Assembly (NCBI GenBank): GCA_000496475.1
Contig: AYMW01000001.1
Location: 533,018-597,017, forward strand
Length of the DNA: 64,000 nucleotides
Origin: Betaproteobacteria bacterium MOLA814
GTDB lineage: Bacteria; Pseudomonadota; Gammaproteobacteria; Burkholderiales; Burkholderiaceae_C
Reading direction: 5' to 3'
The notes beneath the pieces were generated by a model. That model had not been told where the DNA came from and did no database searches. It was given only the letters and a program-made list of their open reading frames with translations. The position numbers and the translations under genes are program-made. This document shows positions 10,022-18,363 of this stretch, one piece after another; the first letter of the stretch is position 1, and each line of letters starts with the position of its first letter.

Positions 10022-12022
10022 GTGGCCATTCCTCAAAGCTTTATCCAAGACTTGCTCACCCGCGCCGACATTGTCGACGTGGTGGGCAAGCACGTTCAGC
10101 TCAAAAAGGGGGGGTCTAACTTCATGGGCCTGTGCCCATTTCATGGCGAAAAGTCGCCCTCTTTTTCAGTCAGCCCCAGCAAACAGTTCTACCATTGCTT
10201 TGGCTGCGGTAAGAACGGCAACGCCATTGGTTTCTTGATGGACCACACCGGCGCTGGCTTTGTAGAGGCCGTGCAGGACTTGGCACAACAAATGGGCCTC
10301 AATGTGCCTGAAGAGCAGGCCAGCCCAGCCGATAGAGCCCAAGCCGCAGCCAAACGCGAGCAACACAGCAGCCTAGGCGACTTCATGAGCAAGGCTGCCA
10401 GCAGCTACCAAGTCGCCCTGAAAAATACCCCACGCGCGGTGGACTACCTCAAAGGGCGAGGCCTGACTGGTCAAATTGCCAAAATCTTTGCCCTGGGCTT
10501 CGCCCCAGAAGGCTGGCGGCATTTGGCCAATGTATTTCCAGACTACGCCGACAAAGCGTTGGTGGAATGCGGCATGGTCATCACACCAGACGATGACGGC
10601 AATGCCGAACAAGACCCTGCCACCGCCAAACGCTACGACCGCTTTCGCGACCGCATCATGTTTCCCATTCGCAACGTCAAAGGCGAGGTCATTGGCTTTG
10701 GTGGCCGCGTCCTCGACAAGGGCGAACCCAAATACCTCAACTCACCAGAAACACCGCTGTTTTCAAAAGGGCGTGAGCTCTATGGCTTGTTTGAAGGCCG
10801 CACCGCCATGCGAGAGCGTGGTTATGCGCTGGTCACCGAGGGCTATATGGACGTGGTGGCGCTGGCGCAGATGGGATTTGGCAATGCGGTGGCCACTTTG
10901 GGCACTGCCTGCACGGCTGACCACATGCACAAGCTGTTCAGGTTCACCGACAACGTGGTGTTTGGTTTTGACGGCGATGGCGCTGGGCGACGTGCCGCAC
11001 GCAAAGCACTTGAGGCTGCCCTGCCCTATGCCACGGATACCCGCTCGGTAAAATTTTTGTTTTTACCTGCTGAGCACGACCCAGACAGCTTTATTCGCGC
11101 CAATGGTGCCCAAGCCTTCGAGAACATGGTGGCCAAAGCCACGCCGCTGAGCCGCTTTTTAGTTGACGCAGCAGGGGCAGATTTAGATTTGGCCACCGCT
11201 GAAGGCCGGGCACACATGCTGAGCGCGGCCCAACCTTTGTGGACAGCCTTGCCAGATGGCGCTCTCAAACGCCAGCTGCTGACCGAATTGGCCGAAGCCT
11301 CCAACTTAGGCTCGCACGAGGTACTTGACGTGTGGCAGGCCAACGCCAAACGCTACCCAACGCGCAAAGCCGCAGGGGCTTCGACCCAACACAGCAGCAA
11401 CAGCGGGACCAGCCGTGGCAACAGCGATGGCTCACAAAGTCCGCCTTATAGCGGCGCAGACGCCACCTACAACAACAGCTACGGCACCAGCACATTCAGC
11501 CGCTCGCCAACACAAGGCAAGCGCGCATGGCAAAAGTCCAAGCCCGCATACCAATCGGGGCGTGGCCACGTCACCAGCAGGGTGGACCATGTGGCGCGCG
11601 TGGTGCTCACAACACCCAACGCGTGGGGCTGGCTCAGCACCGAAGAACAACACCTATTGGCCGAGCAAGACCCGCCCTTTGGTTCGCTTTTTACGTGGCT
11701 TGAAGCCCAATGGCACGACCACGGCCCGCAACCTTGGGCGGCACTGCAAATGGCCATGCGCGATCAGTCCTTTGCCATGCAAGCAGCCAGAGCGGTTGAA
11801 CAGGCGAACACCTTGGGCAGCGAAGACGCGGTTGAAACGCAAGCAGAGCTGCGCGAACTCATGCGCCGCATGCTGATCGAGCACTTGCAGCTGTTAGAAA
11901 ATGAGGCCATATCCCAAGCCGAAACAGATCCCAGCGCCCTGGTGCGCTACCGCGACTTGCAAGCCAGGCGTGTGGCCTTGCAAGGCGAGCGCAAATCCAT
12001 GGGTGATATGCCAGCAACTTAA
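10022..12022 (+). CDS. dnaG: DNA primase
   Basis: DnaG makes RNA primers for replication. Domains in order: CHC2 zinc-binding domain with Cys38, His41, Cys59 and Cys62; a central RNA polymerase domain; a TOPRIM fold with the acidic residues Glu273 (VTEGYMDV) and the DGDGAG loop at about 317; a low-complexity Ser/Gly/Asn/Thr linker at about 445-510; and a C-terminal helicase-binding region. It starts with GTG. At 666 residues it is longer than E. coli DnaG mainly because of the linker. In many bacteria rpoD follows dnaG; here guaC follows, after a terminator. Confidence 0.97.
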   Translation: MAIPQSFIQDLLTRADIVDVVGKHVQLKKGGSNFMGLCPFHGEKSPSFSVSPSKQFYHCFGCGKNGNAIGFLMDHTGAGFVEAVQDLAQQMGLNVPEEQASPADRAQAAAKREQHSSLGDFMSKAASSYQVALKNTPRAVDYLKGRGLTGQIAKIFALGFAPEGWRHLANVFPDYADKALVECGMVITPDDDGNAEQDPATAKRYDRFRDRIMFPIRNVKGEVIGFGGRVLDKGEPKYLNSPETPLFSKGRELYGLFEGRTAMRERGYALVTEGYMDVVALAQMGFGNAVATLGTACTADHMHKLFRFTDNVVFGFDGDGAGRRAARKALEAALPYATDTRSVKFLFLPAEHDPDSFIRANGAQAFENMVAKATPLSRFLVDAAGADLDLATAEGRAHMLSAAQPLWTALPDGALKRQLLTELAEASNLGSHEVLDVWQANAKRYPTRKAAGASTQHSSNSGTSRGNSDGSQSPPYSGADATYNNSYGTSTFSRSPTQGKRAWQKSKPAYQSGRGHVTSRVDHVARVVLTTPNAWGWLSTEEQHLLAEQDPPFGSLFTWLEAQWHDHGPQPWAALQMAMRDQSFAMQAARAVEQANTLGSEDAVETQAELRELMRRMLIEHLQLLENEAISQAETDPSALVRYRDLQARRVALQGERKSMGDMPAT

Positions 12023-12078
12023 CAACAGGACGCGAAACTGTAACAACAAGTTCTCCGTTAATCTAGGTAGAATCAGAC

Positions 12079-12113
12079 ACCGGGCCCAAGTATTTTGGCG
12101 TCCGGTTTTTTTT
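12079..12113 (+). terminator. Intrinsic terminator between dnaG and guaC
   Basis: ACCGG (12079-12083) pairs with CCGGT (12102-12106), with inner pairs continuing to CCAA/TTGG around a five-base GTATT loop. Eight consecutive T residues (12106-12113) follow. The hairpin lies 57 bases after the dnaG stop and 123 bases before the guaC ATG. It most simply ends dnaG transcription. If a guaC promoter lies upstream of it, it could act as an attenuator. Confidence 0.75.
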
Positions 12114-12235
12114 GCCTGGTCTTCAGCGACACGCAAACCTACCGGTGCCAAACCAAGTGCTGCTCATGTCGGCTGAGGCTACTGCCTGTGGCGGCATGCA
12201 TCCTTTCAATTTTGGAAACTTGGAATACATGCATC

Positions 12236-13213
12236 ATGGAAATTTTTGACTACGACAACGTTTTACTGTTGCCACGCAAGTGCCGCGTTCAAAGCCGCTC
12301 TGAATGTGACGCCAGCGTCACGCTAGGCCCGCGCACATTTCGCCTGCCCGTTGTCCCCGCCAACATGAAAACTGTGGTCAACGAATCGATTTGCAAGTGG
12401 TTGGCCGACAACGGCTACTTCTATGTCATGCACCGTTTTGATTTAGACAACGTTGCTTTCGTGCGTGACATGCACACAGCCGGTGTGTTCGCCTCGATTT
12501 CATTGGGCGTTAAGCAGGGCGATTACGACACCGTTGACCAATTGAAAGCACAAGGTCTGGTGCCTGAATACATCACCATAGACATCGCACACGGCCATGC
12601 AGATAGCGTGCGCGACATGATTGGCTACATCAAACAGCACTTGCCACACTCGTTTGTCATTGCAGGCAACGTGGCAACGCCTGAGGCCGTCATAGACCTT
12701 GAAAACTGGGGGGCAGACGCCACCAAAGTAGGCGTAGGCCCAGGCAAGGTGTGTATCACCAAACTCAAAACAGGCTTTGGCACTGGCGGCTGGCAGTTGT
12801 CTGCGCTGAAATGGTGCGCACGCGTTGCCACCAAACCCATCATTGCTGACGGCGGCATTCGCAGCCACGGCGACATTGCCAAAAGCGTACGCTTTGGCGC
12901 GTCCATGGTCATGATTGGCTCATTGTTCGCTGGCCATGAAGAGTCGCCAGGCGCCACCGTTGAGGTCAACGGCGAGCTGTTCAAAGAGTACTACGGCTCA
13001 GCCAGCGACTTCAACAAAGGCGAGTACAAGCACGTGGAAGGCAAGCGCATTTTAGAGCCCATTAAAGGCAAGCTGGCCAACACATTGATTGAGATGGAGC
13101 AAGACGTTCAAAGCTCTATTTCTTACGGTGGCGGCACCAAGCTCATGGATGTGCGCAAAGTGAACTATGTCATTTTGGGCGGTGACAACGCCGGCGAACA
13201 CTTGTTGATGTAA
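12236..13213 (+). CDS. guaC: GMP reductase
   Basis: GuaC reduces GMP to IMP with NADPH and loss of ammonia, linking guanine to adenine nucleotides. The 325-residue protein is a TIM barrel of the IMPDH/GMPR family without CBS domains. The catalytic Cys is in [18 protein letters not shown] (about residue 173), and the phosphate-binding [13 protein letters not shown] and [12 protein letters not shown] segments follow. The GKVCITK...GFGTGGWQ wording matches the subfamily well known from Firmicutes more than the enteric form. The start at 12236 gives [16 protein letters not shown], the family N-terminus; an upstream extension would cross the terminator. Confidence 0.93.
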   Translation: MEIFDYDNVLLLPRKCRVQSRSECDASVTLGPRTFRLPVVPANMKTVVNESICKWLADNGYFYVMHRFDLDNVAFVRDMHTAGVFASISLGVKQGDYDTVDQLKAQGLVPEYITIDIAHGHADSVRDMIGYIKQHLPHSFVIAGNVATPEAVIDLENWGADATKVGVGPGKVCITKLKTGFGTGGWQLSALKWCARVATKPIIADGGIRSHGDIAKSVRFGASMVMIGSLFAGHEESPGATVEVNGELFKEYYGSASDFNKGEYKHVEGKRILEPIKGKLANTLIEMEQDVQSSISYGGGTKLMDVRKVNYVILGGDNAGEHLLM

Positions 13214-13221
13214 GCGCCACT

Positions 13222-14100
13222 ATGAACATCAAGACCATTGCTGTGCTGGGCACAGGCCTCATGGGTGCACCCATGGCCAAACGTTTGTTAAACGCTGGCT
13301 TAGAGGTGCACGTATGGAACCGCTCGCCAGACAAGGCGCAAGCCCTGGATGCGTTCGGTGCCACCGTAGCCGCCACTGCAGCCCAAGCCGCAGCGCAAGC
13401 TGATGTGGTCATCACCATGCTGCAAGACGGCGATGCGGTGGGTCATGTGCTGTTCACCCAAGGCGCAGCGAAAGCCATGCAGGCCCATGCGGTGCTTGTA
13501 GATATGTCTTCTATTGCACCTGCTCAAGCGCAAGCCCATGCACAGCAACTGGCGCACTTAGGGTTGAAACACATAGACGCACCAGTATCTGGTGGCACGG
13601 TAGGTGCTGAACAAGGCATCTTGGCCATAATGGCAGGCGGTGACATCGCTGTATTTGACCTGCTGACGGCCGTTTTTACGCCATTGGGGCGGGCTATCCA
13701 TGTGGGCCCCAGCGGCTCGGGTCAACTCGCCAAACTGGCCAACCAAATGATTGTCGGCATCACCATTGGCGCTGTGGCCGAGGCCTTGTTGTTGGCAGAG
13801 AAAGGCGGTGCTGACATGGCCAAGGTACGTGAGGCCATCAGCGGGGGCTTCGCCCAAAGCCGTATTTTGGACTTGCATGGCCAGCGCATGGTGGACCGCG
13901 ATTTCACCAAACGTGCCGCCATGGCGGTGCAACTCAAAGACATGCGCAATGCGTTGACCACAGCGCACAGCTTAGGCTTTGAAGCACCAGTCACCGCCAT
14001 GTTTGAAGACCTGTACGCCCAGGCCATCAACAACGGCTTGGCCGACCTAGATCACAGCGCACTCTTTGTGGAGTTGGCTCGGCGCAATGGTATGCGTTAA
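13222..14100 (+). CDS. 3-hydroxyisobutyrate dehydrogenase family oxidoreductase
   Basis: This is a 292-residue beta-hydroxyacid dehydrogenase. The N-terminal Rossmann motif is LGTGLMGAPMAKRLLNAG (about 9-26). The substrate-binding signature is DAPVSGGTVGAEQGILAIM, and the catalytic Lys171 lies in GSGQLAKLANQ. Members oxidise 3-hydroxyisobutyrate, or reduce tartronate semialdehyde or succinic semialdehyde, with NAD(P). The substrate cannot be fixed from sequence. The gene begins eight bases after guaC, so the two are probably cotranscribed, though no pathway link is obvious. Confidence 0.88.
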   Translation: MNIKTIAVLGTGLMGAPMAKRLLNAGLEVHVWNRSPDKAQALDAFGATVAATAAQAAAQADVVITMLQDGDAVGHVLFTQGAAKAMQAHAVLVDMSSIAPAQAQAHAQQLAHLGLKHIDAPVSGGTVGAEQGILAIMAGGDIAVFDLLTAVFTPLGRAIHVGPSGSGQLAKLANQMIVGITIGAVAEALLLAEKGGADMAKVREAISGGFAQSRILDLHGQRMVDRDFTKRAAMAVQLKDMRNALTTAHSLGFEAPVTAMFEDLYAQAINNGLADLDHSALFVELARRNGMR

Positions 14101-14106
14101 CAACCG

Positions 14107-14841
14107 TTATGAGGTCTTTGCGCTAAGCGCCACAACCTCTTGAGGGGTGAGCCAGCGCCACTCGCCACTTGGCAAGCTGTCCAGCGTCAGCGCTCCCATT
14201 TGGCTGCGGTGCAAACCTTCAACGCGGTTGCTGACGGCGGCCAGCATGCGCTTAACTTGGTGGTATTTGCCTTCTGTCAATGTGAGGCGCAAGCTGCACT
14301 CGCCAGTTTGCTCAGCCGCAAAGGCCGCCACTGGCTTGGGGCTGTCATCTAGCACCACACCCGCCAACAGCTTGTCGATTTGTTGGGCATTTACCGCATG
14401 CTTGGTGGTGATCTCGTAGACCTTGGTCACATGGTGTTTGGGAGAGGTGAGCCGGTGTATGAATTTTCCATCATCAGACAACACCAGCAAACCCGTGGTG
14501 TCTTGGTCTAACCTGCCCAAGGCTTGTACACCCGCTGCTGCACCACCGCCTCGCTGGCGCAAAGGAGCAGGCAGCAAGCTGTAGATGCTGGGATGCAGTG
14601 ATGGTTTATGTGAACACTCGTAGCCAGACGGCTTGTGTAGTACCAAGTAAGCAACGTCGTGGTACTGCCACGCAACGCCTTGCACCTCAAAGTGCAGTCC
14701 TGTGGTGTCAACCTCGTCAAAGCCATCAGTGACGACCTCACCGGCATAACTGAGCAAGCCTTGCTGCACCACGCCTGCGCAAACGCGGCGCGTACCAAAA
14801 CCCTGGGAAAAAAGCACATCGTGCCAATGTTGTGTAGCCAT
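14107..14841 (-). CDS. rsuA: RsuA-family pseudouridine synthase
   Basis: The 244-residue protein carries a small N-terminal S4-like RNA-binding region (about 1-50) and a pseudouridine synthase domain. Its catalytic motif GRLDQDTTGLLVLSDDG places the nucleophilic Asp at about 112. The family modifies rRNA; RsuA acts on U516 of 16S rRNA, while RluB, RluE and RluF act on 23S. The start at 14841 is preferred to the ATG at 14901, which lengthens the protein without similarity. Assignment to the family is firm, and to RsuA itself moderate. It converges with the preceding dehydrogenase and diverges from the DUF2062 gene. Confidence 0.82.
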   Translation of the reverse strand: MATQHWHDVLFSQGFGTRRVCAGVVQQGLLSYAGEVVTDGFDEVDTTGLHFEVQGVAWQYHDVAYLVLHKPSGYECSHKPSLHPSIYSLLPAPLRQRGGGAAAGVQALGRLDQDTTGLLVLSDDGKFIHRLTSPKHHVTKVYEITTKHAVNAQQIDKLLAGVVLDDSPKPVAAFAAEQTGECSLRLTLTEGKYHQVKRMLAAVSNRVEGLHRSQMGALTLDSLPSGEWRWLTPQEVVALSAKTS

Positions 14842-14947
14842 AACCTCTATTGTCGCCGCAGTCTGGTCACGCACGGGTATGGCCATAAAGCAACAATACA
14901 ACGCATGTAAAAAAAAGGGGGCTCAAGGCGTTGCACAATATAGGCCC

Positions 14948-15550
14948 ATGCGCAACAAGCTCAAACGACTGCTACCCTCCCCGCAAATGATTCAAAACAA
15001 CCGATGGTTGCGCTGGATGGGGCCAACCTTGGCGCACCCGCGTCTGTGGCACATGAGTCGCAAAGGCATTGCTGCTGGCTTGGCATTGGGTCTGTTTTTT
15101 GGCTTGTTGGTGCCAGTTGCGCAAATACCATTTGCGGCCGGTGCCGCCGTGTTGCTCAGGGCGAACCTGCCCGTTGCCGTCGGCAGCACACTGATAACCA
15201 ACCCAGTCACCTTCGGACCTGTGTACTTTGGCGCTTACAAGTTGGGCCACTGGGTGCTCCACCGTGGCGATGAACACGTCAACAACTTGCCCACAGTACT
15301 GCCGCCCGCTTTGCTCAAAGCCCAGCTTGCCAAACACGACGACCACGAACTTACTTGGATAGAGCAGCTTCAAAATGCGTGGCACCGCCTCAGCACAGTG
15401 GGCAAACCCCTGGTGATAGGTTTGGCGATTGTGGCCACCCTCACCGGAATCATGGTGTATTTGCTCACCAGCTGGATTTGGGCGCTGATGATTTGGCTCA
15501 AACGGCGCAAACGGCTGCGCGCTGTGGCCTATCGCCGCAACGCGCAGTGA
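14948..15550 (+). CDS. DUF2062 domain membrane protein
   Basis: The protein has 200 residues with a basic N-terminus, a cluster of hydrophobic segments at about 38-75 and 80-95 (GIAAGLALGLFFGLLVPVAQIPFAAGAAVLLRAN-type region), and a C-terminal membrane segment near 160-185. This matches DUF2062, inner-membrane proteins of unknown function. I used the ATG at 14948, which agrees with the usual start of the family (MRNKLKRLLP). Function is unknown. It is convergent with scoB, with 21 bases between the stop codons. Confidence 0.85.
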   Translation: MRNKLKRLLPSPQMIQNNRWLRWMGPTLAHPRLWHMSRKGIAAGLALGLFFGLLVPVAQIPFAAGAAVLLRANLPVAVGSTLITNPVTFGPVYFGAYKLGHWVLHRGDEHVNNLPTVLPPALLKAQLAKHDDHELTWIEQLQNAWHRLSTVGKPLVIGLAIVATLTGIMVYLLTSWIWALMIWLKRRKRLRAVAYRRNAQ

Positions 15551-15571
15551 GGGCGTGTTAGAGCGTCTGTG

Positions 15572-16210
15572 TCATAGCAGCGGTACACCCGTTTTGCTTT
15601 GAATAAACTCGCGGCTGACACCGTCGGCCAACTCAACCAACTTCAAGCCCTCAGGCGTTACATCCATCACACCTAAGTCGGTGATGATGCGGTCAACCAC
15701 ACCCAGCCCAGTCAGCGGCAAGGTGCACTCGGGAATGATTTTCATATCCTCAGTGCCATCTTTTTTGGTGGCGACATGCTCCATCAGAATAATCACGCGC
15801 TTCACGCCCGCGACCAAATCCATTGCACCGCCCATGCCTTTGATCATTTTGCCCGGAATCATCCAGTTGGCCAGGTCACCTGCGGCGCTGACCTGCATGG
15901 CACCCAAAATGCTCAGGTTGATTTTGCCACCGCGGATCATGGCAAAGCTGTCGTGACTTCCAAAAATGGAGGAGCCTGCGATGGTAGTAACCGTTTGTTT
16001 GCCTGCATTGATGAGGTCGGCATCCACTTGCTCTTCAGTCGGGAACGGGCCAATACCCAACATGCCGTTTTCTGATTGCAACCACACCTCAATGTCATTG
16101 GGGACATGATTGGCCACTAGGGTGGGTATGCCAATGCCTAGGTTGACGTAAAAACCGTCTTCTAACTCGTGTGCCGCGCGTGCGGCCATTTGATCGTGTG
16201 TCCAGCTCAT
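15572..16210 (-). CDS. scoB: Succinyl-CoA:3-ketoacid CoA-transferase subunit B
   Basis: This is the beta subunit of 3-oxoacid CoA-transferase, which moves CoA from succinyl-CoA to acetoacetate or similar ketoacids. The catalytic Glu lies in SENGMLG (Glu47), after the NLGIGIPT loop. At 212 residues it has normal length. It is the second gene of scoAB, 42 bases after scoA. Together they let the cell use acetoacetate, including that released from polyhydroxybutyrate. Distinguishing the acetoacetate form from a 3-oxoadipate form (PcaJ) by eye is imperfect; [14 protein letters not shown] fits ScoB. Confidence 0.9.
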   Translation of the reverse strand: MSWTHDQMAARAAHELEDGFYVNLGIGIPTLVANHVPNDIEVWLQSENGMLGIGPFPTEEQVDADLINAGKQTVTTIAGSSIFGSHDSFAMIRGGKINLSILGAMQVSAAGDLANWMIPGKMIKGMGGAMDLVAGVKRVIILMEHVATKKDGTEDMKIIPECTLPLTGLGVVDRIITDLGVMDVTPEGLKLVELADGVSREFIQSKTGVPLL

Positions 16211-16252
16211 GATGGGTAGTGCTCAGTAAACGTTAAAAGTGGTGCGCAGTGC

Positions 16253-16954
16253 TTAGGCGGTTTCGGTAATGGTGCGTTTTTCAATGCGCTTTTCTGGCGA
16301 CGCGTTGAGCACCAATCGGTGCACATACACCCCCGGCAAATGCACAGCATCTGGCTCAATGGCACCCAGCGGCACGATTTCCTCCACTTCCACGATGCAC
16401 ACCTTGCCGGCCATGGCCACTGCAGGGTTGAAATTGCGCGCCGTTAGGCGGAACTGCAAATTGCCACTTGTGTCGGCACGCCATGCTTTGACCAACGACA
16501 CATCGGGCACCAATGAGCGCTCCATCACATAGGTTTCGCCGTCAAAATCACGCAGCTCTTTGCCTTCGGCCACCAAGGTGCCCACACCAGTTTTCGTGAA
16601 AAAAGCGGGAATGCCCGCACCACCCGCACGCAGCTTTTCAGCCAGCGTGCCCTGCGGGGTGAATTCCAACTCCAGTTCTTTCTCGAGAAACTGACGCGCA
16701 AACTCTTTGTTCTCGCCTACGTAACTCGAAATCATTTTGTTGATTTGATGCGTCTCAAGCAACTTGCCCAAACCAAAACCATCCACGCCGGCATTGTTAG
16801 AGATCACAGTCAATTGGTCGACACCGCTGTCGCGCAGCGCATCAATCAATGCCTCAGGAATGCCGCACAGGCCGAAGCCGCCGACTGCCACCATGTGGCC
16901 GCTTGCCACCACGCCGTCTAAAGCCGCCGCAGCGCTTGGATACACCTTGTTCAC
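16253..16954 (-). CDS. scoA: Succinyl-CoA:3-ketoacid CoA-transferase subunit A
   Basis: The alpha subunit begins VNKVYPSAAAALDGVV when translated from the GTG at 16954, giving 233 residues. GGAG stands about eight bases upstream of that GTG, whereas the ATG at 16987 has no such site and adds eleven unrelated residues, so I prefer GTG. The CoA-transferase family 1 loop VGGFGLCGIPEALI is near residues 25-38, and GAGIPAFFTKTGVGT follows in the middle of the protein. It is divergent from a PAS-LuxR regulator, with a strong palindrome between them (16995-17020) that is likely to control scoAB. Confidence 0.92.
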   Translation of the reverse strand: MNKVYPSAAAALDGVVASGHMVAVGGFGLCGIPEALIDALRDSGVDQLTVISNNAGVDGFGLGKLLETHQINKMISSYVGENKEFARQFLEKELELEFTPQGTLAEKLRAGGAGIPAFFTKTGVGTLVAEGKELRDFDGETYVMERSLVPDVSLVKAWRADTSGNLQFRLTARNFNPAVAMAGKVCIVEVEEIVPLGAIEPDAVHLPGVYVHRLVLNASPEKRIEKRTITETA

Positions 16955-16994
16955 GTTTGCACTCCAAAAATTTATAAAACCGTTCATACCAACG

Positions 16995-17020
16995 ATACTA
17001 CGTATTCAACTACGTAGTAT
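16995..17020. promoter_or_regulatory. Perfect inverted repeat operator between scoA and PAS-LuxR gene
   Basis: ATACTACGTA (16995-17004) and TACGTAGTAT (17011-17020) are exact reverse complements separated by TTCAAC. The same block also holds a direct repeat of ACTACGTA at 16997 and 17009, a 12-base period. It lies 40 bases from the scoA GTG and six bases before the regulator ATG. On the minus strand TATAAA (16976-16971) and TATGAA (16988-16983) are possible -10 boxes. Depending on which is used, the palindrome sits either at an activator position or over the promoter. The adjacent regulator is the obvious candidate ligand. Confidence 0.75.
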
Positions 17021-17026
17021 TTCGTA

Positions 17027-17629
17027 ATGAACAACCCAAGCCACAGCCCAACACTGAACCCCACACTGCGCTCGCCAATCGATTACCAAATGGCGTTTGA
17101 CGCAGCGCCTGTTGGCATGGCCTTGTCCCGCAGCAGAACCATTGTGGACTGCAACCAAGCCTTGTGCGAGATGTTTGGTGTTGACCACGGCGAGTTGATT
17201 GGCCAATCGTTCGAAAAGCTTTACCCCAGCGCCGATGAATTTGAGCGCACCGGTTTACGCATCACCCCACTGCTAAACGCGCCTGGCACCTACAGCGACA
17301 ACCGCATCATGCGACGCGTCGGCGGGCGCTTCAGCGGCGCCACCTTTTGGTGCCACGTCACCGGACGTGCATTGGTACAAGGTGACCCTCACGCTGCTGG
17401 CATTTGGTGCTTCGAAGACCTAAGCCAACAGCGCCCCATCGTTGGTTTGCTGACGCCGCGCGAGCGCGAGGTAGCCGCTTTGCTGATGCAAGGTTTAACA
17501 TCCAAAGCCATTGGCAAAGTAATGCGCATCAGCCACCGCACCGTAGAAGTTCACAGAGCCAAACTGATGCGCAAATACCAAGCCCACACCACCGGCGACT
17601 TGGTACGCAAGCTCACCACATCGTTATGA
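17027..17629 (+). CDS. PAS domain LuxR-type transcriptional regulator
   Basis: This 200-residue protein has a PAS sensor domain at about 20-130 (FDAAPVGMALS, then NQALCEMFGVDHGELIGQSF) and a C-terminal LuxR/FixJ helix-turn-helix at about 142-186 (LTPREREVAALLMQGLTSK, then SHRTVEVHRAKLMRKY). There is no receiver domain, so it probably senses a small ligand or redox state directly. It is divergent from scoAB across the palindrome and is the likely local regulator. The ATG at 17027 lacks a recognisable Shine-Dalgarno sequence; a leaderless message or a downstream start (ATG at 17090) is possible. Confidence 0.87.
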   Translation: MNNPSHSPTLNPTLRSPIDYQMAFDAAPVGMALSRSRTIVDCNQALCEMFGVDHGELIGQSFEKLYPSADEFERTGLRITPLLNAPGTYSDNRIMRRVGGRFSGATFWCHVTGRALVQGDPHAAGIWCFEDLSQQRPIVGLLTPREREVAALLMQGLTSKAIGKVMRISHRTVEVHRAKLMRKYQAHTTGDLVRKLTTSL

Positions 17630-17748
17630 ATGGCTTGGGCCGGTGCTGCTTGCGCATGCGACGTAAGTTTGGTGACATCAAGCTGGGCCAAGCTGCGGGC
17701 ATACTTGGTTGATAGTTTATTTGCCAACAAGCATTCAGGACACACCAC

Positions 17749-18327
17749 ATGAACACACGCTTTCCTTACCCAGACCTCAACACACTGCCCCAAGACATAC
17801 AGGCGCGCATATTAGAAGTGCAAGAGAAAGCGGGCTTTATACCCAACGTTTTTTTAGGCTTTGCACGGCGCCCAGCTGAGTGGCGCGCGTTTTTTGCGTA
17901 CCACGATGCCCTGATGCTCAAAGACGATGGCAACCTCAGCAAAGGTGACCGCGAAATGATTGTGACTGCCACCAGCGCGTTCAACCAGTGTTTGTACTGC
18001 GTGGTGGCTCACGGCGCCATTTTGCGTATTTACGAGAAAAAACCATTGGTAGCCGACGAAGTAACAGTGAACTACCTCAAGGCCAACATCAGCGCCAAAC
18101 AACGCGCCATGCTGGACTTCGCCATGAAGGTCTGTACCGCATCCCACACCGTAGGCGACGCCGACTTTGAAGCCTTGCACCAGCATGGCATGGACGATGA
18201 AGACGCATGGGACATTGCAGCCATCACCGCATTCTTTGGCCTGTCTAACCGCATGGCCAGCGTGACTGGTATGCAGCCCAACCCAGAGTTTTTCACCATG
18301 GGCCGCGTGCCTAAAGTGAAGGGCTAA
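17749..18327 (+). CDS. Peroxidase-related protein (AhpD/carboxymuconolactone decarboxylase family)
   Basis: The 192-residue protein belongs to the AhpD-like fold. The redox motif CLYCVVAHG gives Cys81, Cys84 and His88, the arrangement used by alkylhydroperoxidase D proteins for thiol-dependent peroxide reduction. The N-terminal YPDLNTLPQDIQARI segment and the ending GRVPKVKG are typical of the uncharacterised peroxidase-related enzyme group. AGGA is eleven bases before the ATG. It stands alone, 119 bases after the PAS-LuxR gene and 36 before the LysE gene. The physiological substrate is unknown. Confidence 0.85.
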   Translation: MNTRFPYPDLNTLPQDIQARILEVQEKAGFIPNVFLGFARRPAEWRAFFAYHDALMLKDDGNLSKGDREMIVTATSAFNQCLYCVVAHGAILRIYEKKPLVADEVTVNYLKANISAKQRAMLDFAMKVCTASHTVGDADFEALHQHGMDDEDAWDIAAITAFFGLSNRMASVTGMQPNPEFFTMGRVPKVKG

Positions 18328-18363
18328 GCCGCCACCAAACACACCAACACGCAGCACGCAGCC

